Positions 24,775 through 33,783 of a stretch of 50,016 nt of DNA are shown piece after piece; the first letter of the stretch is position 1, and each line of letters opens with the position of its first letter. The notes beneath the pieces are model-generated. The model was given only the letters and a program-made list of their open reading frames with translations. It searched no databases and was not told the origin of the DNA. This stretch comes from Microtetraspora sp. NBRC 13810 (GTDB lineage: Bacteria; Actinomycetota; Actinomycetes; Streptosporangiales; Streptosporangiaceae): positions 1 to 50,016 of the forward strand of contig NZ_BSRQ01000035.1 in assembly GCF_030268685.1 (NCBI RefSeq). Direction: 5' to 3'. The position numbers and the translations under genes were made by a program.

Positions 24775-25683
24775 ATGACTCACGATGACAGGCTTTTCCT
24801 GGTCACCGGTGCGACCGGCAAGACCGGAAGCGGCACGATCGACCTGCTGCTGCGGCGCGGTCACCGGGTCCGGGCGATGGTGCACCGTGAGGACGCGCGC
24901 TCCCGTTCGCTGGCCGAGGCCGGCGCCGAGGTCGTCGTCTCGGACTTCCACGACCTGGACGGCGTGGCCGCGGCGCTGCAGGGCGTGACCGGCGCCTACC
25001 TGTGCTATCCGATCCATCCCGGTCTCATCGAGGCGACGACCTACTTCGCCCAGGCGGCGACCGAGGCCGGCGTCCGGTCCGTGGTCAACATGTCGCAGAT
25101 CTCCGCCCGGCGGGAGGCGGGCAGCGACGCCGCCCGGCAGCACTGGCTGTCCGAGCGCCTGCTCGACCGGACGGACCTGCTCACCGCGCACCTGCGGCCG
25201 ACCTTCTTCGCCGAGTGGCTGACGTCATGGTGGGAGGTGCGGGACGGCGAAGGGTACCTGCGGCTTCCGTTCGGCGAGGGCCGGCACGCGCCGATCGCCT
25301 CGGCCGACCAGGCCCACGTGATCGCCGCCGTGCTGCTCGACCCCGAGCCGCACGACCGCGCGGTCCTCACCCTGCACGGCCCGGTCGAACTGAACCACCA
25401 GGACATCGCCCGGACCATGGCCGGCACGCTCGGCTTCCCGGTGCACTACGAGCCGATCAGCGTCGAGGAGTTCGCCTCGGCCATGGCGGAACGCGGTCTG
25501 CCCGCGCACCTCATCCAGCACCTGAGCAACGTCGCCGTCGACTACCGGAACGGCGTGTTCGCCGGCACGAACGACAACGTCGAGAAGATCGGCCATCACG
25601 CCCCGCTGTCCGTCGAGCAGTTCGTCCTCGCGAACAGGCCCGAGTTCGACACCAGCGGCCCCTACTTCGCCCCCGCTCCCTGA
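24775..25683 (+). CDS. NmrA-like NAD(P)-binding protein (atypical SDR)
   Basis: A 302-residue extended/atypical SDR with the glycine motif LVTGATGKTGSGTIDLL, the second strand GHRVRAMVHR and NMSQISAR in the active-site region where Tyr-Lys are absent. This is the NmrA/QorB-like pattern of redox sensors and quinone reductases. ATG at 24775 follows GAAAGG. Its promoter carries two copies of the HxlR operator, so it probably belongs to the same regulon as the quinol monooxygenase/SDR operon, in line with the frequent HxlR-QorB pairing. Confidence 0.88.
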   Translation: MTHDDRLFLVTGATGKTGSGTIDLLLRRGHRVRAMVHREDARSRSLAEAGAEVVVSDFHDLDGVAAALQGVTGAYLCYPIHPGLIEATTYFAQAATEAGVRSVVNMSQISARREAGSDAARQHWLSERLLDRTDLLTAHLRPTFFAEWLTSWWEVRDGEGYLRLPFGEGRHAPIASADQAHVIAAVLLDPEPHDRAVLTLHGPVELNHQDIARTMAGTLGFPVHYEPISVEEFASAMAERGLPAHLIQHLSNVAVDYRNGVFAGTNDNVEKIGHHAPLSVEQFVLANRPEFDTSGPYFAPAP

Positions 25684-25704
25684 CGACCAGCCACGAGGCG
25701 TCGG

Positions 25705-26802
25705 TCAGTCTTCGCCGACCACGGTGAGGTCGTCGCCCAGCGCGGCGGCGATCTCGGCGGCGCGGGAGTGGTCGTCCAACCGGCGGGTCAGGTACGCGCA
25801 CGCGTGGTGGTGCCTGCGCGACCACCAGGCCGCCGAGCCGCCGATCCCGCCCTTGGCGATCTTGCCGTGGTCGCGGACGAAGCCGAGCGTCCAGGTGATC
25901 CTGGTGCCGAAGACCTCGTCGAAATCCGTCACCTGGGGAGCGAGCAGTTCGTCGTGCAGCGACGGGCCGAGCAGGGCGCGTACGGGGCCGTCGTCGCGGG
26001 TCAGGCGGGAGAAGAAGGCCGCCATGGCGGTGGCGCTGGTGTGCAGGTTGACCGCGCCGAACACCGCCTTCCGCCAGGCGTCGGAGTTCGCCCGCCCGAC
26101 GTCCAGCACGCCGTCGGGGATCTCCAGCCACGGCGCCGCGTGCAACCGGCGCGGCCAGTCCGGGTGGGCGTACTCCAGGTCGGCGACCCGTGCCGACTCG
26201 TGATCGGGTACGCCGAACCAGGCGTCCAGCTCCAGCGCGGGGCGTACCACCTCGTCGAACACCTCGCCCAGCGTGGTGCCGGCGGCCCCGCGCAGGATGC
26301 CGTCGACCAGGTGCCCATAGGTCAGCGCGTGCTCGCCGAGCGACGTGCCGGGCACGTACTCCGGCGCCGCGCGCGCCAGGCTCGCCCGCAGCCCGGCGTC
26401 GTCCAGCAGGTCCAGGCCCGCGGCTTCGGCCGGGAAGCGCGGCTGGCCCGCCTGGTGCGTGAGCACCTGGCGTAGGGTGGTGCGCTCCTTGCCGTGCACC
26501 CCGTACCCGGCCCAGTACGCGCCCACCGGCTCGTCCAGGGCGAGCGCGCCGTCACGGACCGCGACCAGGGCGGCCAGCGTCACGAACGTCTTCGACAAGG
26601 AGTAGGGCTGGACGAGGGTGTCGTCCCGCCACGGACGCCGCCGCCCGGCGTCGGCCCACCCGCCGCTCAATCGGACGACCTCCCGGCCCTCCCGCCAGAC
26701 CGACACCCCGGCCCCGGTCTCCCTGCCCTCGTCCAGGAGCTTCTGAAAGACCTCGCGCACACCTTCATAGCCGTCCGCGACGAACCCTTCGGCCTTCGGC
26801 AC
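25705..26802 (-). CDS. Serine hydrolase of the beta-lactamase/esterase (class C-like) family
   Basis: A 365-residue protein with the SxxK nucleophile motif at Ser68-Lys71 (QPYSLSKTFVTL), an ALTYGHLVDGIL stretch with Tyr in the position of the YxN motif, and a GGIGGSAAWW segment near the C-terminus in place of HxG. This pattern fits family VIII carboxylesterases and EstB-like hydrolases more than true beta-lactamases. No signal peptide, so it is cytoplasmic. GTG at 26802 has GGAAGGAGG upstream. It follows the MFS gene by about 110 bases in the same direction. Confidence 0.85.
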   Translation of the reverse strand: MPKAEGFVADGYEGVREVFQKLLDEGRETGAGVSVWREGREVVRLSGGWADAGRRRPWRDDTLVQPYSLSKTFVTLAALVAVRDGALALDEPVGAYWAGYGVHGKERTTLRQVLTHQAGQPRFPAEAAGLDLLDDAGLRASLARAAPEYVPGTSLGEHALTYGHLVDGILRGAAGTTLGEVFDEVVRPALELDAWFGVPDHESARVADLEYAHPDWPRRLHAAPWLEIPDGVLDVGRANSDAWRKAVFGAVNLHTSATAMAAFFSRLTRDDGPVRALLGPSLHDELLAPQVTDFDEVFGTRITWTLGFVRDHGKIAKGGIGGSAAWWSRRHHHACAYLTRRLDDHSRAAEIAAALGDDLTVVGED

Positions 26803-26915
26803 GGTCTTCCTCCTTCCACGACAGCCCGGCCTGCCCTGCTTCGTACCGGCAATATACGGGGGGAGGGTATCCCACACAAGGGAGGCGGTGACCGGTTCGA
26901 CGGCGGTCGCGCTCG

Positions 26916-28328
26916 TCAGGCGGGCTCCCCCGGGGTCCTCGGAAGGGCGAGTACGGCTACCGCCCCGGCGGCCACGAGGGCGGCGCAGGCCCAGAACGCC
27001 AGGGCGTACCCGGAGGTGAGCGTGCCGGTGTGGGTGGCGGCCAGGGTGGTCAGCGCGGCCAGGCCGAGCGAGCCGCCGACCTGGCGGGAGGAGTTGAGGA
27101 TGCCGGAGACCAGCCCCGCCTCGCCGGGGGCGATCCCGGCCGTGGCGGCCATGGCGATCGGCGCGGCGCTGAGTCCCATCCCGCCGGTGATGAGGATGCC
27201 CGGCAGCACGATGCCGGTGAGCAGGCCGCTCTCTGGCGTGATCGTGGCCTGCCAGGCGAAGCCCGCCGCCGAGATCAGCGCGCTCGCGGTGAGCAGCGGA
27301 CGCAGGCCGATCCGGCCCATCAGCCGCGGCGTGGCCTTGGAGGCGACGACGATGGCGAGGGTGTGCGGCAGGAACGCCAGGCCGGTCTGGAGCGCGCTGT
27401 AGTGCAGTACCTGCTGCATGTAGAGGGACAGGAAGTACCAGACCGCGAAGCCCGCGGCGCCCAGCAGGAACGACACGAGGATCGCGCCGGACACGGAGCG
27501 GGCCCGGAAGATGCGCAGCGGCATCAGCGGCGCCCGCGCGAACCTGGCCTGTACCAGGACGAACACGGCGAGCAGCAGCACGCCCACGCCCATCGGGACC
27601 AGCGCGCGCGCCGAGCCCCAGCCGTGGGCGGCGGTCTGCAGCACGCCGAACTCCAGCGCCGACAGGCCGGCTGTCACGGTGATCGCGCCGGTCAGGTCGA
27701 GCCTGCGGGAGCCGAGGTCGCGGCTCTCGGCTAACAGGCGCAGCGCCGCGATGATCGCGACCGCCCCGATCGGCGCGTTGATCAGCAGGATCCAGCGCCA
27801 CGACAGGTAGTCGGTGAGCAGCCCGCCGGCGAGCGACCCCGCCGCCCCGCCGGCCGCGCCGACCGCGCCCCAGGTGGCGATGGCCCTGGCCCGCGCCGGT
27901 CCTGCGGGGATCGCGGTGGTGAGGATCGTCAGCGTGGCCGGGGAGACCACGGCCGCGCCGAGTCCCTGGGACGCCCGCGCGGCGATCAGCAGTTCCGGCG
28001 TGGTGGCGAGCCCGCCGGCCAGGCTGGCGATCGCGAACACGGCCAGGCCCGCGACGAAGGTGCGCCTGCGTCCGTAGAGGTCGGCCGCCCGGCCGCCCAG
28101 CAGCAGGAACCCGGCGAAGGTGAGGATGTAGCCGTTGACCACCCACTGCAGCCCCTCGGCGCCCAGGCGGAGCTCGGATTCCATGGCGGGCAGCGCGACG
28201 TTCACGATCGCGACGTCGAGGACCATCATGAACTGCGCCAGACAGATCAGCCCGACGATCGCCCAGGCGGGAGCGGGCGGCTTGGCGGCACTCCGCCCGG
28301 CCGGTGGGGCATCGGCTTCGTTCGTCAT
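26916..28328 (-). CDS. MFS drug exporter, DHA2 family (14-TM type)
   Basis: A 470-residue membrane protein. TM1 carries the DHA2 signature MVLDVAIVNVALPAM, motif A is GRAADLYGRRRTF after TM2, and motif C-like glycines follow (WGAVGAAGGAAGSLAGGLL). It exports hydrophobic compounds by proton antiport. The ATG at 28328 is used. The nearby serine hydrolase may be co-transcribed. The regulator is unknown, and the adjacent RidA-CGNR pair has its own operator. Confidence 0.92.
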   Translation of the reverse strand: MTNEADAPPAGRSAAKPPAPAWAIVGLICLAQFMMVLDVAIVNVALPAMESELRLGAEGLQWVVNGYILTFAGFLLLGGRAADLYGRRRTFVAGLAVFAIASLAGGLATTPELLIAARASQGLGAAVVSPATLTILTTAIPAGPARARAIATWGAVGAAGGAAGSLAGGLLTDYLSWRWILLINAPIGAVAIIAALRLLAESRDLGSRRLDLTGAITVTAGLSALEFGVLQTAAHGWGSARALVPMGVGVLLLAVFVLVQARFARAPLMPLRIFRARSVSGAILVSFLLGAAGFAVWYFLSLYMQQVLHYSALQTGLAFLPHTLAIVVASKATPRLMGRIGLRPLLTASALISAAGFAWQATITPESGLLTGIVLPGILITGGMGLSAAPIAMAATAGIAPGEAGLVSGILNSSRQVGGSLGLAALTTLAATHTGTLTSGYALAFWACAALVAAGAVAVLALPRTPGEPA

Positions 28329-28517
28329 GATCCGTTCATTCGTTTCGCCGGTATGTGCCGCATCGGAACCCTCATCCGACGCGGATCGTGGTCGTTCGGA
28401 GGCGCGGATGCGGCGGTGTGCGGTCGCCCCGGGCAGTGGGCCACCCGGGCGGCCGGGGACCGGGGCCGGGGCACGGGCATCGGCGCCGCGACCGGTGGAC
28501 GGCCCCGCCCGCCGGGG

Positions 28518-28907
28518 TCACACGACGGCCACGGCGTCGATCTCGACGAGGTACCCGGGGCCCAGGCCGGCGACGACGTGGACCGTGATGGCCGGCGGCG
28601 GGTCGGCCCGGTTCCACACCTGCTGGAAGGCGGCCACCCCTTCGTCGAACGTGTGACCCTCCACCACGGCGATGCGCCAGTGCACGATGTCGGCCAGGGT
28701 CGCCCCTTCGCTCTCCAGGATGGTCGCGAGGTTGCGGAACACCTGGAGGGCCTGCTCGCCGACCGTGGGGCCGACGATCTTGCCGTCGGCGTCGACACCG
28801 TTCTGCCCGCCGATGTAGATCGTCTTCGCCGGCTGTTCGACCACGACGGCCTGGCTGAAGGCCGGACTGCGGTGGAGCCCTTCCGGATTGACGTGTCGTA
28901 CGCCCAT
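28518..28907 (-). CDS. RidA-family (YjgF/YER057c) protein
   Basis: A 129-residue protein: HVNPEGLHRSPAFSQAVVV, YIGGQNGVDADGKIV and ALQVFRNLATILESEGATLADIV are the RidA trimer fold motifs. Classical RidA deaminases hydrolyse reactive enamine/imine intermediates using an arginine in a PxR motif near the C-terminus. Here that region reads GLGPGYLVEIDAVAV, without the arginine, so it belongs to the Rid groups without proven deaminase activity. It is divergent from the CGNR regulator, with repeated palindromes between. Confidence 0.87.
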   Translation of the reverse strand: MGVRHVNPEGLHRSPAFSQAVVVEQPAKTIYIGGQNGVDADGKIVGPTVGEQALQVFRNLATILESEGATLADIVHWRIAVVEGHTFDEGVAAFQQVWNRADPPPAITVHVVAGLGPGYLVEIDAVAVV

Positions 28908-28930
28908 GTGCTGCCTCCCGTGACGATGAC

Positions 28931-28970
28931 ACCGGTTATAGCGGTGTCGTGTGACGCCAGTTATAGTGGT
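28931..28970. promoter_or_regulatory. Two repeated palindromes between ridA-like and CGNR genes
   Basis: ACCGGTTATAGCGGT (28931-28945) and GCCAGTTATAGTGGT (28956-28970) share the core CC-rs-TTATAG-yGG and are offset by 25 bases, about 2.4 helix turns. The second ends three bases before the CGNR start codon. They are the obvious binding sites for the CGNR protein on the divergent promoter. Confidence 0.65.
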
Positions 28971-28973
28971 TAC

Positions 28974-29576
28974 ATGCGAGCGAATGCAACCGGCCGGATG
29001 CTGCACGACCCCAAGGGCGGGTCGTTCTGGTTCGACGCCGGCGCCGTCTGCCTGGACTTCGCCCACACGGGCGGCGAAGGCCGGTACGCGGTGTTCGAGA
29101 CCCTGCACGAGCCTGCCGATCTGGCCGAGTGGCTGGCCCAGCCGTCGCTGGGCGCGGCCATGACGGTCCCCGTGACCGTTCGCGAGCTGACCGCGGCAAA
29201 GGCCCTCCGCCAGGCGATCTGGGACACGGCGCACGCCCAGGCCGCGGGTCGCCCCCTTCCCACCGGGGCGGTCGCGACCATCAACCGGGCCGCGAGCACG
29301 GCCCCGCTGGTCCCCGAGCTCGCCGCCGGCGGCACGACCGCAGGATGGGCGCCGCCGGTTCGGGCGACGCAGGCGCTGTCCACGCTGGCGCGGGAGATGA
29401 TCGACCTGCTGTCCGGGCCGCTGTCCGGGCGCATCCGCGAGTGCGCGGGCGACAACTGCCCGCTGGTCTTCGTCGACTCCTCCCGCCCCGGCGCCCGGCG
29501 CTGGTGCGCGATGGAGCGCTGCGGCAACCGCCACAAGCTCCGCGCTCTCCGCGCCCGCCGAGCCACCGAGCCGTGA
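28974..29576 (+). CDS. CGNR zinc-finger transcriptional regulator
   Basis: A 200-residue protein with an ABATE-like N-terminal domain (FDAGAVCLDFAHTGG) that probably senses a ligand and a C-terminal treble-clef zinc finger, CAGDNCPLVFVD...RRWCAMERCGNRHKLRAL, carrying the defining CGNR motif. The four cysteines are intact. ATG at 28974 lies right next to the second palindrome, so protein binding there would block its own translation start region and control the RidA-like gene. The 29577-29588 gap to the convergent lipoprotein gene is minimal. Confidence 0.9.
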   Translation: MRANATGRMLHDPKGGSFWFDAGAVCLDFAHTGGEGRYAVFETLHEPADLAEWLAQPSLGAAMTVPVTVRELTAAKALRQAIWDTAHAQAAGRPLPTGAVATINRAASTAPLVPELAAGGTTAGWAPPVRATQALSTLAREMIDLLSGPLSGRIRECAGDNCPLVFVDSSRPGARRWCAMERCGNRHKLRALRARRATEP

Positions 29577-29588
29577 GAGGGCCCGCGC

Positions 29589-32306
29589 CTAGCCTGCCGC
29601 GGGCAACGCGTACACGTTGCCGTTCGAGCTGCCCACGTACACGAAGCCACCTGCCACGACCGGGCCGGTCTCGACGGTGCCGCCGGTTCGGAAGCTCCAT
29701 CGGAGCCTGCCGGTGACGGCGTCAAGCGCGTGAAGCGTTCCCGCACCGTCCCCGATGTGAACGGTTCCGCCTTCCGCCACGGGGCCGGAGACAGGGCCCC
29801 TGCCCAGCGGGAGGCTCCATCGCGGCGCGCCGGTGACGGTGTCGAGCGCGTACAGCCTGCCGTCGGCGCCGGCGGTGTACACATGGCCCCGGGCCACCGC
29901 GACGTCCCACCGGTAGCCGGACTGCTCGCCCCCGGTCCGGAAGCGCCACAGCCGCGTGCCGGAGCCGGCGTCCAGCGCGTACGTCGTGCCGTCCCTGCCG
30001 CCGACGTACACGATCCCGCCGGTCACCATCGGGCGGAAGTCGGCGGAGCCGTCGATCTCCGCGCTCCAGCGGACTCTCCCGGAGGCGGCTTCCAGCGCGT
30101 GCACCTCGCCGTCGGTGCTCGCGGAGTAGACGACACCGCCGGCCCGCACCAGATGGGTGCGGGCCCGTCCCCCGCCGGCCCGGAACCGCCACTTCCGTGC
30201 TCCCGAGGCGGCGTCCAGCGCGTACACCATGCCGTGGTCGCCGCCGACATGGACGACTTCGCCGGCGAGGACGGGATCGGGGTTGAGTACCTGGCCCTCC
30301 GGGCGGAAGGTCCACAACCTCCTGCCGGAGGCGGCGTCCAGCGTGCCGACCTCGGCGTGCACGGCCCAGGCGGGGTTCCTGGTCCAGACGTGGAGGCGGC
30401 CCGCCGCGACCGCGAGGCCGCCGGCCGCGCCGATCCTGCGACTCCACCTCATCCGGCCGGTGGCGGCGTCCAGTGCCACCAGCCTGCCGGACGAGTTCGC
30501 GGCGAACACGGTGCCGTCCGCCACCGCGTGATCGAACACCAGGGGACCGCCCGTCTGGAACCGCCACCGGATCACGCCGGTGGCGGCGTCCAGCGCGGAC
30601 ACCGTGCCATCGCCGCTCGTGGCGTAGACGACACCGCCGGCCACCACCGGCTCGGCATGGACGACCGCGTCGGTCGGATGGCTCCAGCCGCGCCCGCGTA
30701 CGGGGCCGGGAGCGCGGACGCCCGGCTGATGACGTGCGAGCAGATTGTCCCGTAGCGACGGGGAGACGAGCCGCACCGCCTGCCGTGAGGAGGAGCTCAG
30801 CCGGACGACGACGGCGCCCACATTGATGATCGTCGCGCCGTAGATCCCGTTCGTCCTGGCCACGCTGTAGGAGAGGAATCCCGGCTCCTCGGTGGTGGGA
30901 TCGAAGGCGCCGGCCTCCTTGACGGCGGCGGCCTCGGCGGCGAACAGCCTGCCCGCGCCCGCGCTCGACGAGGACACCCATTCCACGGAGAGCGAGACGA
31001 CGGCGCCGTCGTCTGTGGGCGGTATCCAGTCGCATTTCGCCGGCGCCGTTCCCACCGGCTCGTCCCCGCCGGGAACCGCGCGGTAGCCGTCCGCGAGGAC
31101 GGACAGGTCACGGCCGGTCAGCAGGGCGCAGGCATCCGGCCAGGCGCTCGCCGGCACATCGCCGAACCGGGCCGGACCGCGGGAAAGTCCGTAGATCAGC
31201 TCGTACGCGATGATCCGGCCGTCACCGGGGACATCGTTGTACACGAAGGCCATGTCCCGGATCGTCCCGACAAGAGATGCAAGATGGGCGGGCATGTCGA
31301 GCGGCAGTCCGCCGAGCCGTCCGGTGCCGGAGTCCACGGAGATCAGGTAGGCGGGCAACGGCCACCCGTCGTGGAGGTCCGCGCCCCGGCCTGCCGGCGC
31401 GGAGTACGAGCCGGCGTACAGGGGCGGGCTCCAGCGGGCCGGGGTCGTGACCCCGGCGGTTTCCGGATCGGTGGACAGCAGGCGGCCGTCCGCCCCGTAG
31501 AAGAAGTCGTCGTCCCCCACCGAGGCGTGCACGTATCCCTCCGCGTTGGCCGTGACCTGGATCGGAGGGCCGCCGTCCGGCGGCGAGGCGAACGATGACA
31601 GCAGCCGCGTCCACCCGTGCCGCAAGGTGCGCGGATCCATCGAGGTGAGCCGCAGTTCGTCTCCCGCGCACCGGCTGAGCAGCGCCACCGATCGGGCGGT
31701 CGCGGCGGCTCGCAGGTGGCAGCCCCGCGGATACGTCACCCGTGCCGTGGTAGCCCCGGTACGAAGATCGAGCGCATGGATGTCGAGGGGCTCGGCCGAC
31801 CGTTCGAACACCGCGATGCCGCGCCCGGTCACCATGATCCGCGGGCCCCGGTACCCGCCGGCGCCCTCCGCCGGGGGCCGATGGCCGGCGAGGGCGATCG
31901 TGCGGCGCCACAGCGGGGCGCCCGTGGTCAGGTCGTGGCCGTCCAGCGTGTGGCCGGCGAGGTCCGGCGTTCCCCTCGACACGACCAGCGTGTCCGCCGC
32001 GACCCACACGCCGGTGACCGGCGCGGTGCGAGCCGGGCCGGCGGGGATGGTGCGCCGGTGCTCGCCGGTACGCGGATCGTGGATCCGCACGGTGCCCTGG
32101 CGCGTCGCCACGGCGACCGCGCGGTCGGACACGGCGTGGCGCGGACTCTCGAACGGCGACTCGCCGGTGCCGCCGTCCGCGGGCACCGACCACGCCACAC
32201 GCCACCCGACGGGTACGAGCGGGAGCCGCGGAGCGTCCGCGGCCGGGATCGCGCAGGCCACCAGGACCACGGCGAGCAGGACCGCGACCGAGCGGCGCCG
32301 GTGCAC
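29589..32306 (-). CDS. Lipoprotein with PQQ-type beta-propeller repeats
   Basis: A 905-residue protein with a lipoprotein signal (RRRSVAVLLAVVLVAC; lipobox LVAC, lipidated Cys18). The N-terminal half is a degenerate propeller (HRRTIPAGPA, DLTTGAPLWRR). The C-terminal half contains at least eight PQQ-like blades of the form ALDAxxGxxxWxFRTGG (for example LYALDTVTGAPRWSLPLG). Similar proteins act as scaffolds or dehydrogenase-like sensors. No catalytic residues for a quinoprotein are evident, so a binding role is inferred. GTG at 32306 with GAGGGG upstream is preferred; GTG at 32315 would overlap the upstream gene. Coupled to the membrane protein upstream. Confidence 0.8.
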   Translation of the reverse strand: MHRRRSVAVLLAVVLVACAIPAADAPRLPLVPVGWRVAWSVPADGGTGESPFESPRHAVSDRAVAVATRQGTVRIHDPRTGEHRRTIPAGPARTAPVTGVWVAADTLVVSRGTPDLAGHTLDGHDLTTGAPLWRRTIALAGHRPPAEGAGGYRGPRIMVTGRGIAVFERSAEPLDIHALDLRTGATTARVTYPRGCHLRAAATARSVALLSRCAGDELRLTSMDPRTLRHGWTRLLSSFASPPDGGPPIQVTANAEGYVHASVGDDDFFYGADGRLLSTDPETAGVTTPARWSPPLYAGSYSAPAGRGADLHDGWPLPAYLISVDSGTGRLGGLPLDMPAHLASLVGTIRDMAFVYNDVPGDGRIIAYELIYGLSRGPARFGDVPASAWPDACALLTGRDLSVLADGYRAVPGGDEPVGTAPAKCDWIPPTDDGAVVSLSVEWVSSSSAGAGRLFAAEAAAVKEAGAFDPTTEEPGFLSYSVARTNGIYGATIINVGAVVVRLSSSSRQAVRLVSPSLRDNLLARHQPGVRAPGPVRGRGWSHPTDAVVHAEPVVAGGVVYATSGDGTVSALDAATGVIRWRFQTGGPLVFDHAVADGTVFAANSSGRLVALDAATGRMRWSRRIGAAGGLAVAAGRLHVWTRNPAWAVHAEVGTLDAASGRRLWTFRPEGQVLNPDPVLAGEVVHVGGDHGMVYALDAASGARKWRFRAGGGRARTHLVRAGGVVYSASTDGEVHALEAASGRVRWSAEIDGSADFRPMVTGGIVYVGGRDGTTYALDAGSGTRLWRFRTGGEQSGYRWDVAVARGHVYTAGADGRLYALDTVTGAPRWSLPLGRGPVSGPVAEGGTVHIGDGAGTLHALDAVTGRLRWSFRTGGTVETGPVVAGGFVYVGSSNGNVYALPAAG

Positions 32307-32308
32307 GG

Positions 32309-33256
32309 TCAGCACCCCTCGACCTTCTGGATCTTCCGCTCGATCGCACACGCCCGGTCACGGGAGATCGGCTGCCAGCCACCGGCCGGGGAGACGGTGT
32401 AGTAGGCGCGGTAGGCGTCGGCGGTGCCGGTCACCCGGAACGGGCTCGTGTCCGGCCCCTTGATCGTCAGCTGCTCGGTCCGGTCCTCCGCGAGCACGGT
32501 GACCAGGAGATCGAACTCGTAGTACGCCGCCGTGCCCGTGATCGACATGACGAGCGTGACCCGCTCGTCCCGTTTCAGGTCTATCTGCTTCTTTCTGAAG
32601 TACGAGATGTCCAGGTCTTCGGCGGTGGCGAAGCGCGGGGCCGGGTCGTCGAGATCGGCGGCGAGCTCGATGGTGCCGACCTCTCCGGCGGGGGTGTGGA
32701 TCAGCAGCGCGCCGTCCGAGACCGGCTCGCGGACGAGGACGCGCGGCTTGATGTCGACGATGCGCAGACTGCTGCGGTTCCCGATGAGGACGACGGTGAC
32801 ATCCGCCTTTTCGAGCGGGGCCCACCGATGGCGCGCCAGGACCGCGTCCCGTCGCGAGCCGGACGCGTTGCCGAGCAGGGCCGCTCGATCTCCGGGATCG
32901 GTCACCGGCTTCCGCAGAACGGCGTCCTGCTCGGCGTAGTCGACGGCCACGTGGCCGACCTTGATCGGGGGCTCCCCGCCGATCCGGTCGACCGTGTCGG
33001 AGCCGCGCGCGTTGAACCAGGCGGTGAACACGACACCGACCGCCGCGATGATCACAGCGCTGAGGATCCCCGCCAGCCACGTCCACATGGCCTTCCATCG
33101 CCCGGCCCCGGCCGGATCGGCGTCCCCCGCCGGATCGGCCTCGGCCCGAGGGGCGGGAGCCGCACCGGCCTGAGCCGATCTGGCCTGAGCCGATCTGGCC
33201 TGAGCCGATCTGGCCTGAGCCGGTCCGGCACGCCTGTTCCGGCGCGCTTTGGCCAT
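32309..33256 (-). CDS. Single-pass membrane protein of unknown function
   Basis: A 315-residue protein. The N-terminus is positively charged and contains the short repeats AQARS-AQARS-AQARS (15-base DNA repeats at about 33176-33220). It is followed by a Pro/Ala/Asp linker and one membrane segment at about 58-82 (WLAGILSAVIIAAVGVVFTAWF). The outer part is beta-rich (VTVVLIGNRSSLRIVDIKP, TLVMSITGTAAYYEFDLLVTV). The stop lies two bases before the lipoprotein start, so the two form an operon and probably work together at the membrane. Family not recognised. Confidence 0.75.
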   Translation of the reverse strand: MAKARRNRRAGPAQARSAQARSAQARSAQAGAAPAPRAEADPAGDADPAGAGRWKAMWTWLAGILSAVIIAAVGVVFTAWFNARGSDTVDRIGGEPPIKVGHVAVDYAEQDAVLRKPVTDPGDRAALLGNASGSRRDAVLARHRWAPLEKADVTVVLIGNRSSLRIVDIKPRVLVREPVSDGALLIHTPAGEVGTIELAADLDDPAPRFATAEDLDISYFRKKQIDLKRDERVTLVMSITGTAAYYEFDLLVTVLAEDRTEQLTIKGPDTSPFRVTGTADAYRAYYTVSPAGGWQPISRDRACAIERKIQKVEGC

Positions 33257-33783
33257 GAAACCGTCCCCCTGTATACGGCGAACCCTCGCTGTATTGCTGT
33301 ATACAGCCGGGCCGGCCGCGCTGTTGAGCTATCGGAGAATTTCTCCACTGCCGGCGTCGTCACCGGTTACCGGTCGTCAGCGCAATGCATATCCGTTGAA
33401 AGAACCCTCCTCGGCGTTTCCGGGAGGCGGGATGCGTTGCACGGTGAACATGAAGATCAGCTTAATGGTGCTGTAGAAGATTTCACTTGTGATGCCGGAT
33501 GCCGGTGGGGCAATCTTCGTACCGGGACCTGCTGAGCAAGGAGACGCAGCATGATCACCGGTGGGCGTGGCCCATGGATGCGTGTGGGCGTACCCGCACT
33601 TCCCTAGAAATCGGCCTTTCCGCTCGGCCCGCACACCATTGACCGCCACAAATCGCTGAAGATCCATTTAACAGCGGGTAAACGTTTACGGACCGATCCC
33701 CCATGGTCGTTTCAGCGGGGCTGTGCCCTGCTCGGCTCATGACCGGGCACTGGGCGGCCGGGGACCGGCAGAGGGGACCGCAC
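33257..33783. other. Intergenic region between divergent envelope and secreted-protein genes
   Basis: About 530 bases containing both promoters. On the left are CTGTATAC at 33269-33276 and CTGTATACAG at 33297-33306 (a perfect palindrome), a direct repeat with 28-base spacing that could be an operator or overlapping promoter elements for the minus-strand operon. The middle is AT-richer than its surroundings. No gene with a ribosome binding site was found on either strand. Confidence 0.45.
33269..33306 (-). promoter_or_regulatory. Repeated CTGTATAC motif upstream of the envelope operon
   Basis: Two copies of the GTATAC palindrome with the same 5' CT, 28 bases apart, 13-50 bases before the ATG of the membrane protein gene. 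A regulator binding site or a -10-like element is possible. The evidence is limited to repetition and position. Confidence 0.35.

Noticed and set aside
25705-26802. Beta-lactamase resistance gene
   Set aside because: SxxK is present, but there is no signal peptide and the YxN and HxG/KTG motifs are not canonical, which fits an esterase-like hydrolase better.
26803-28146. Extension of the serine hydrolase to 813 residues
   Set aside because: The upstream part is antisense-frame noise over the MFS gene, and a strong ribosome binding site marks GTG at 26802.
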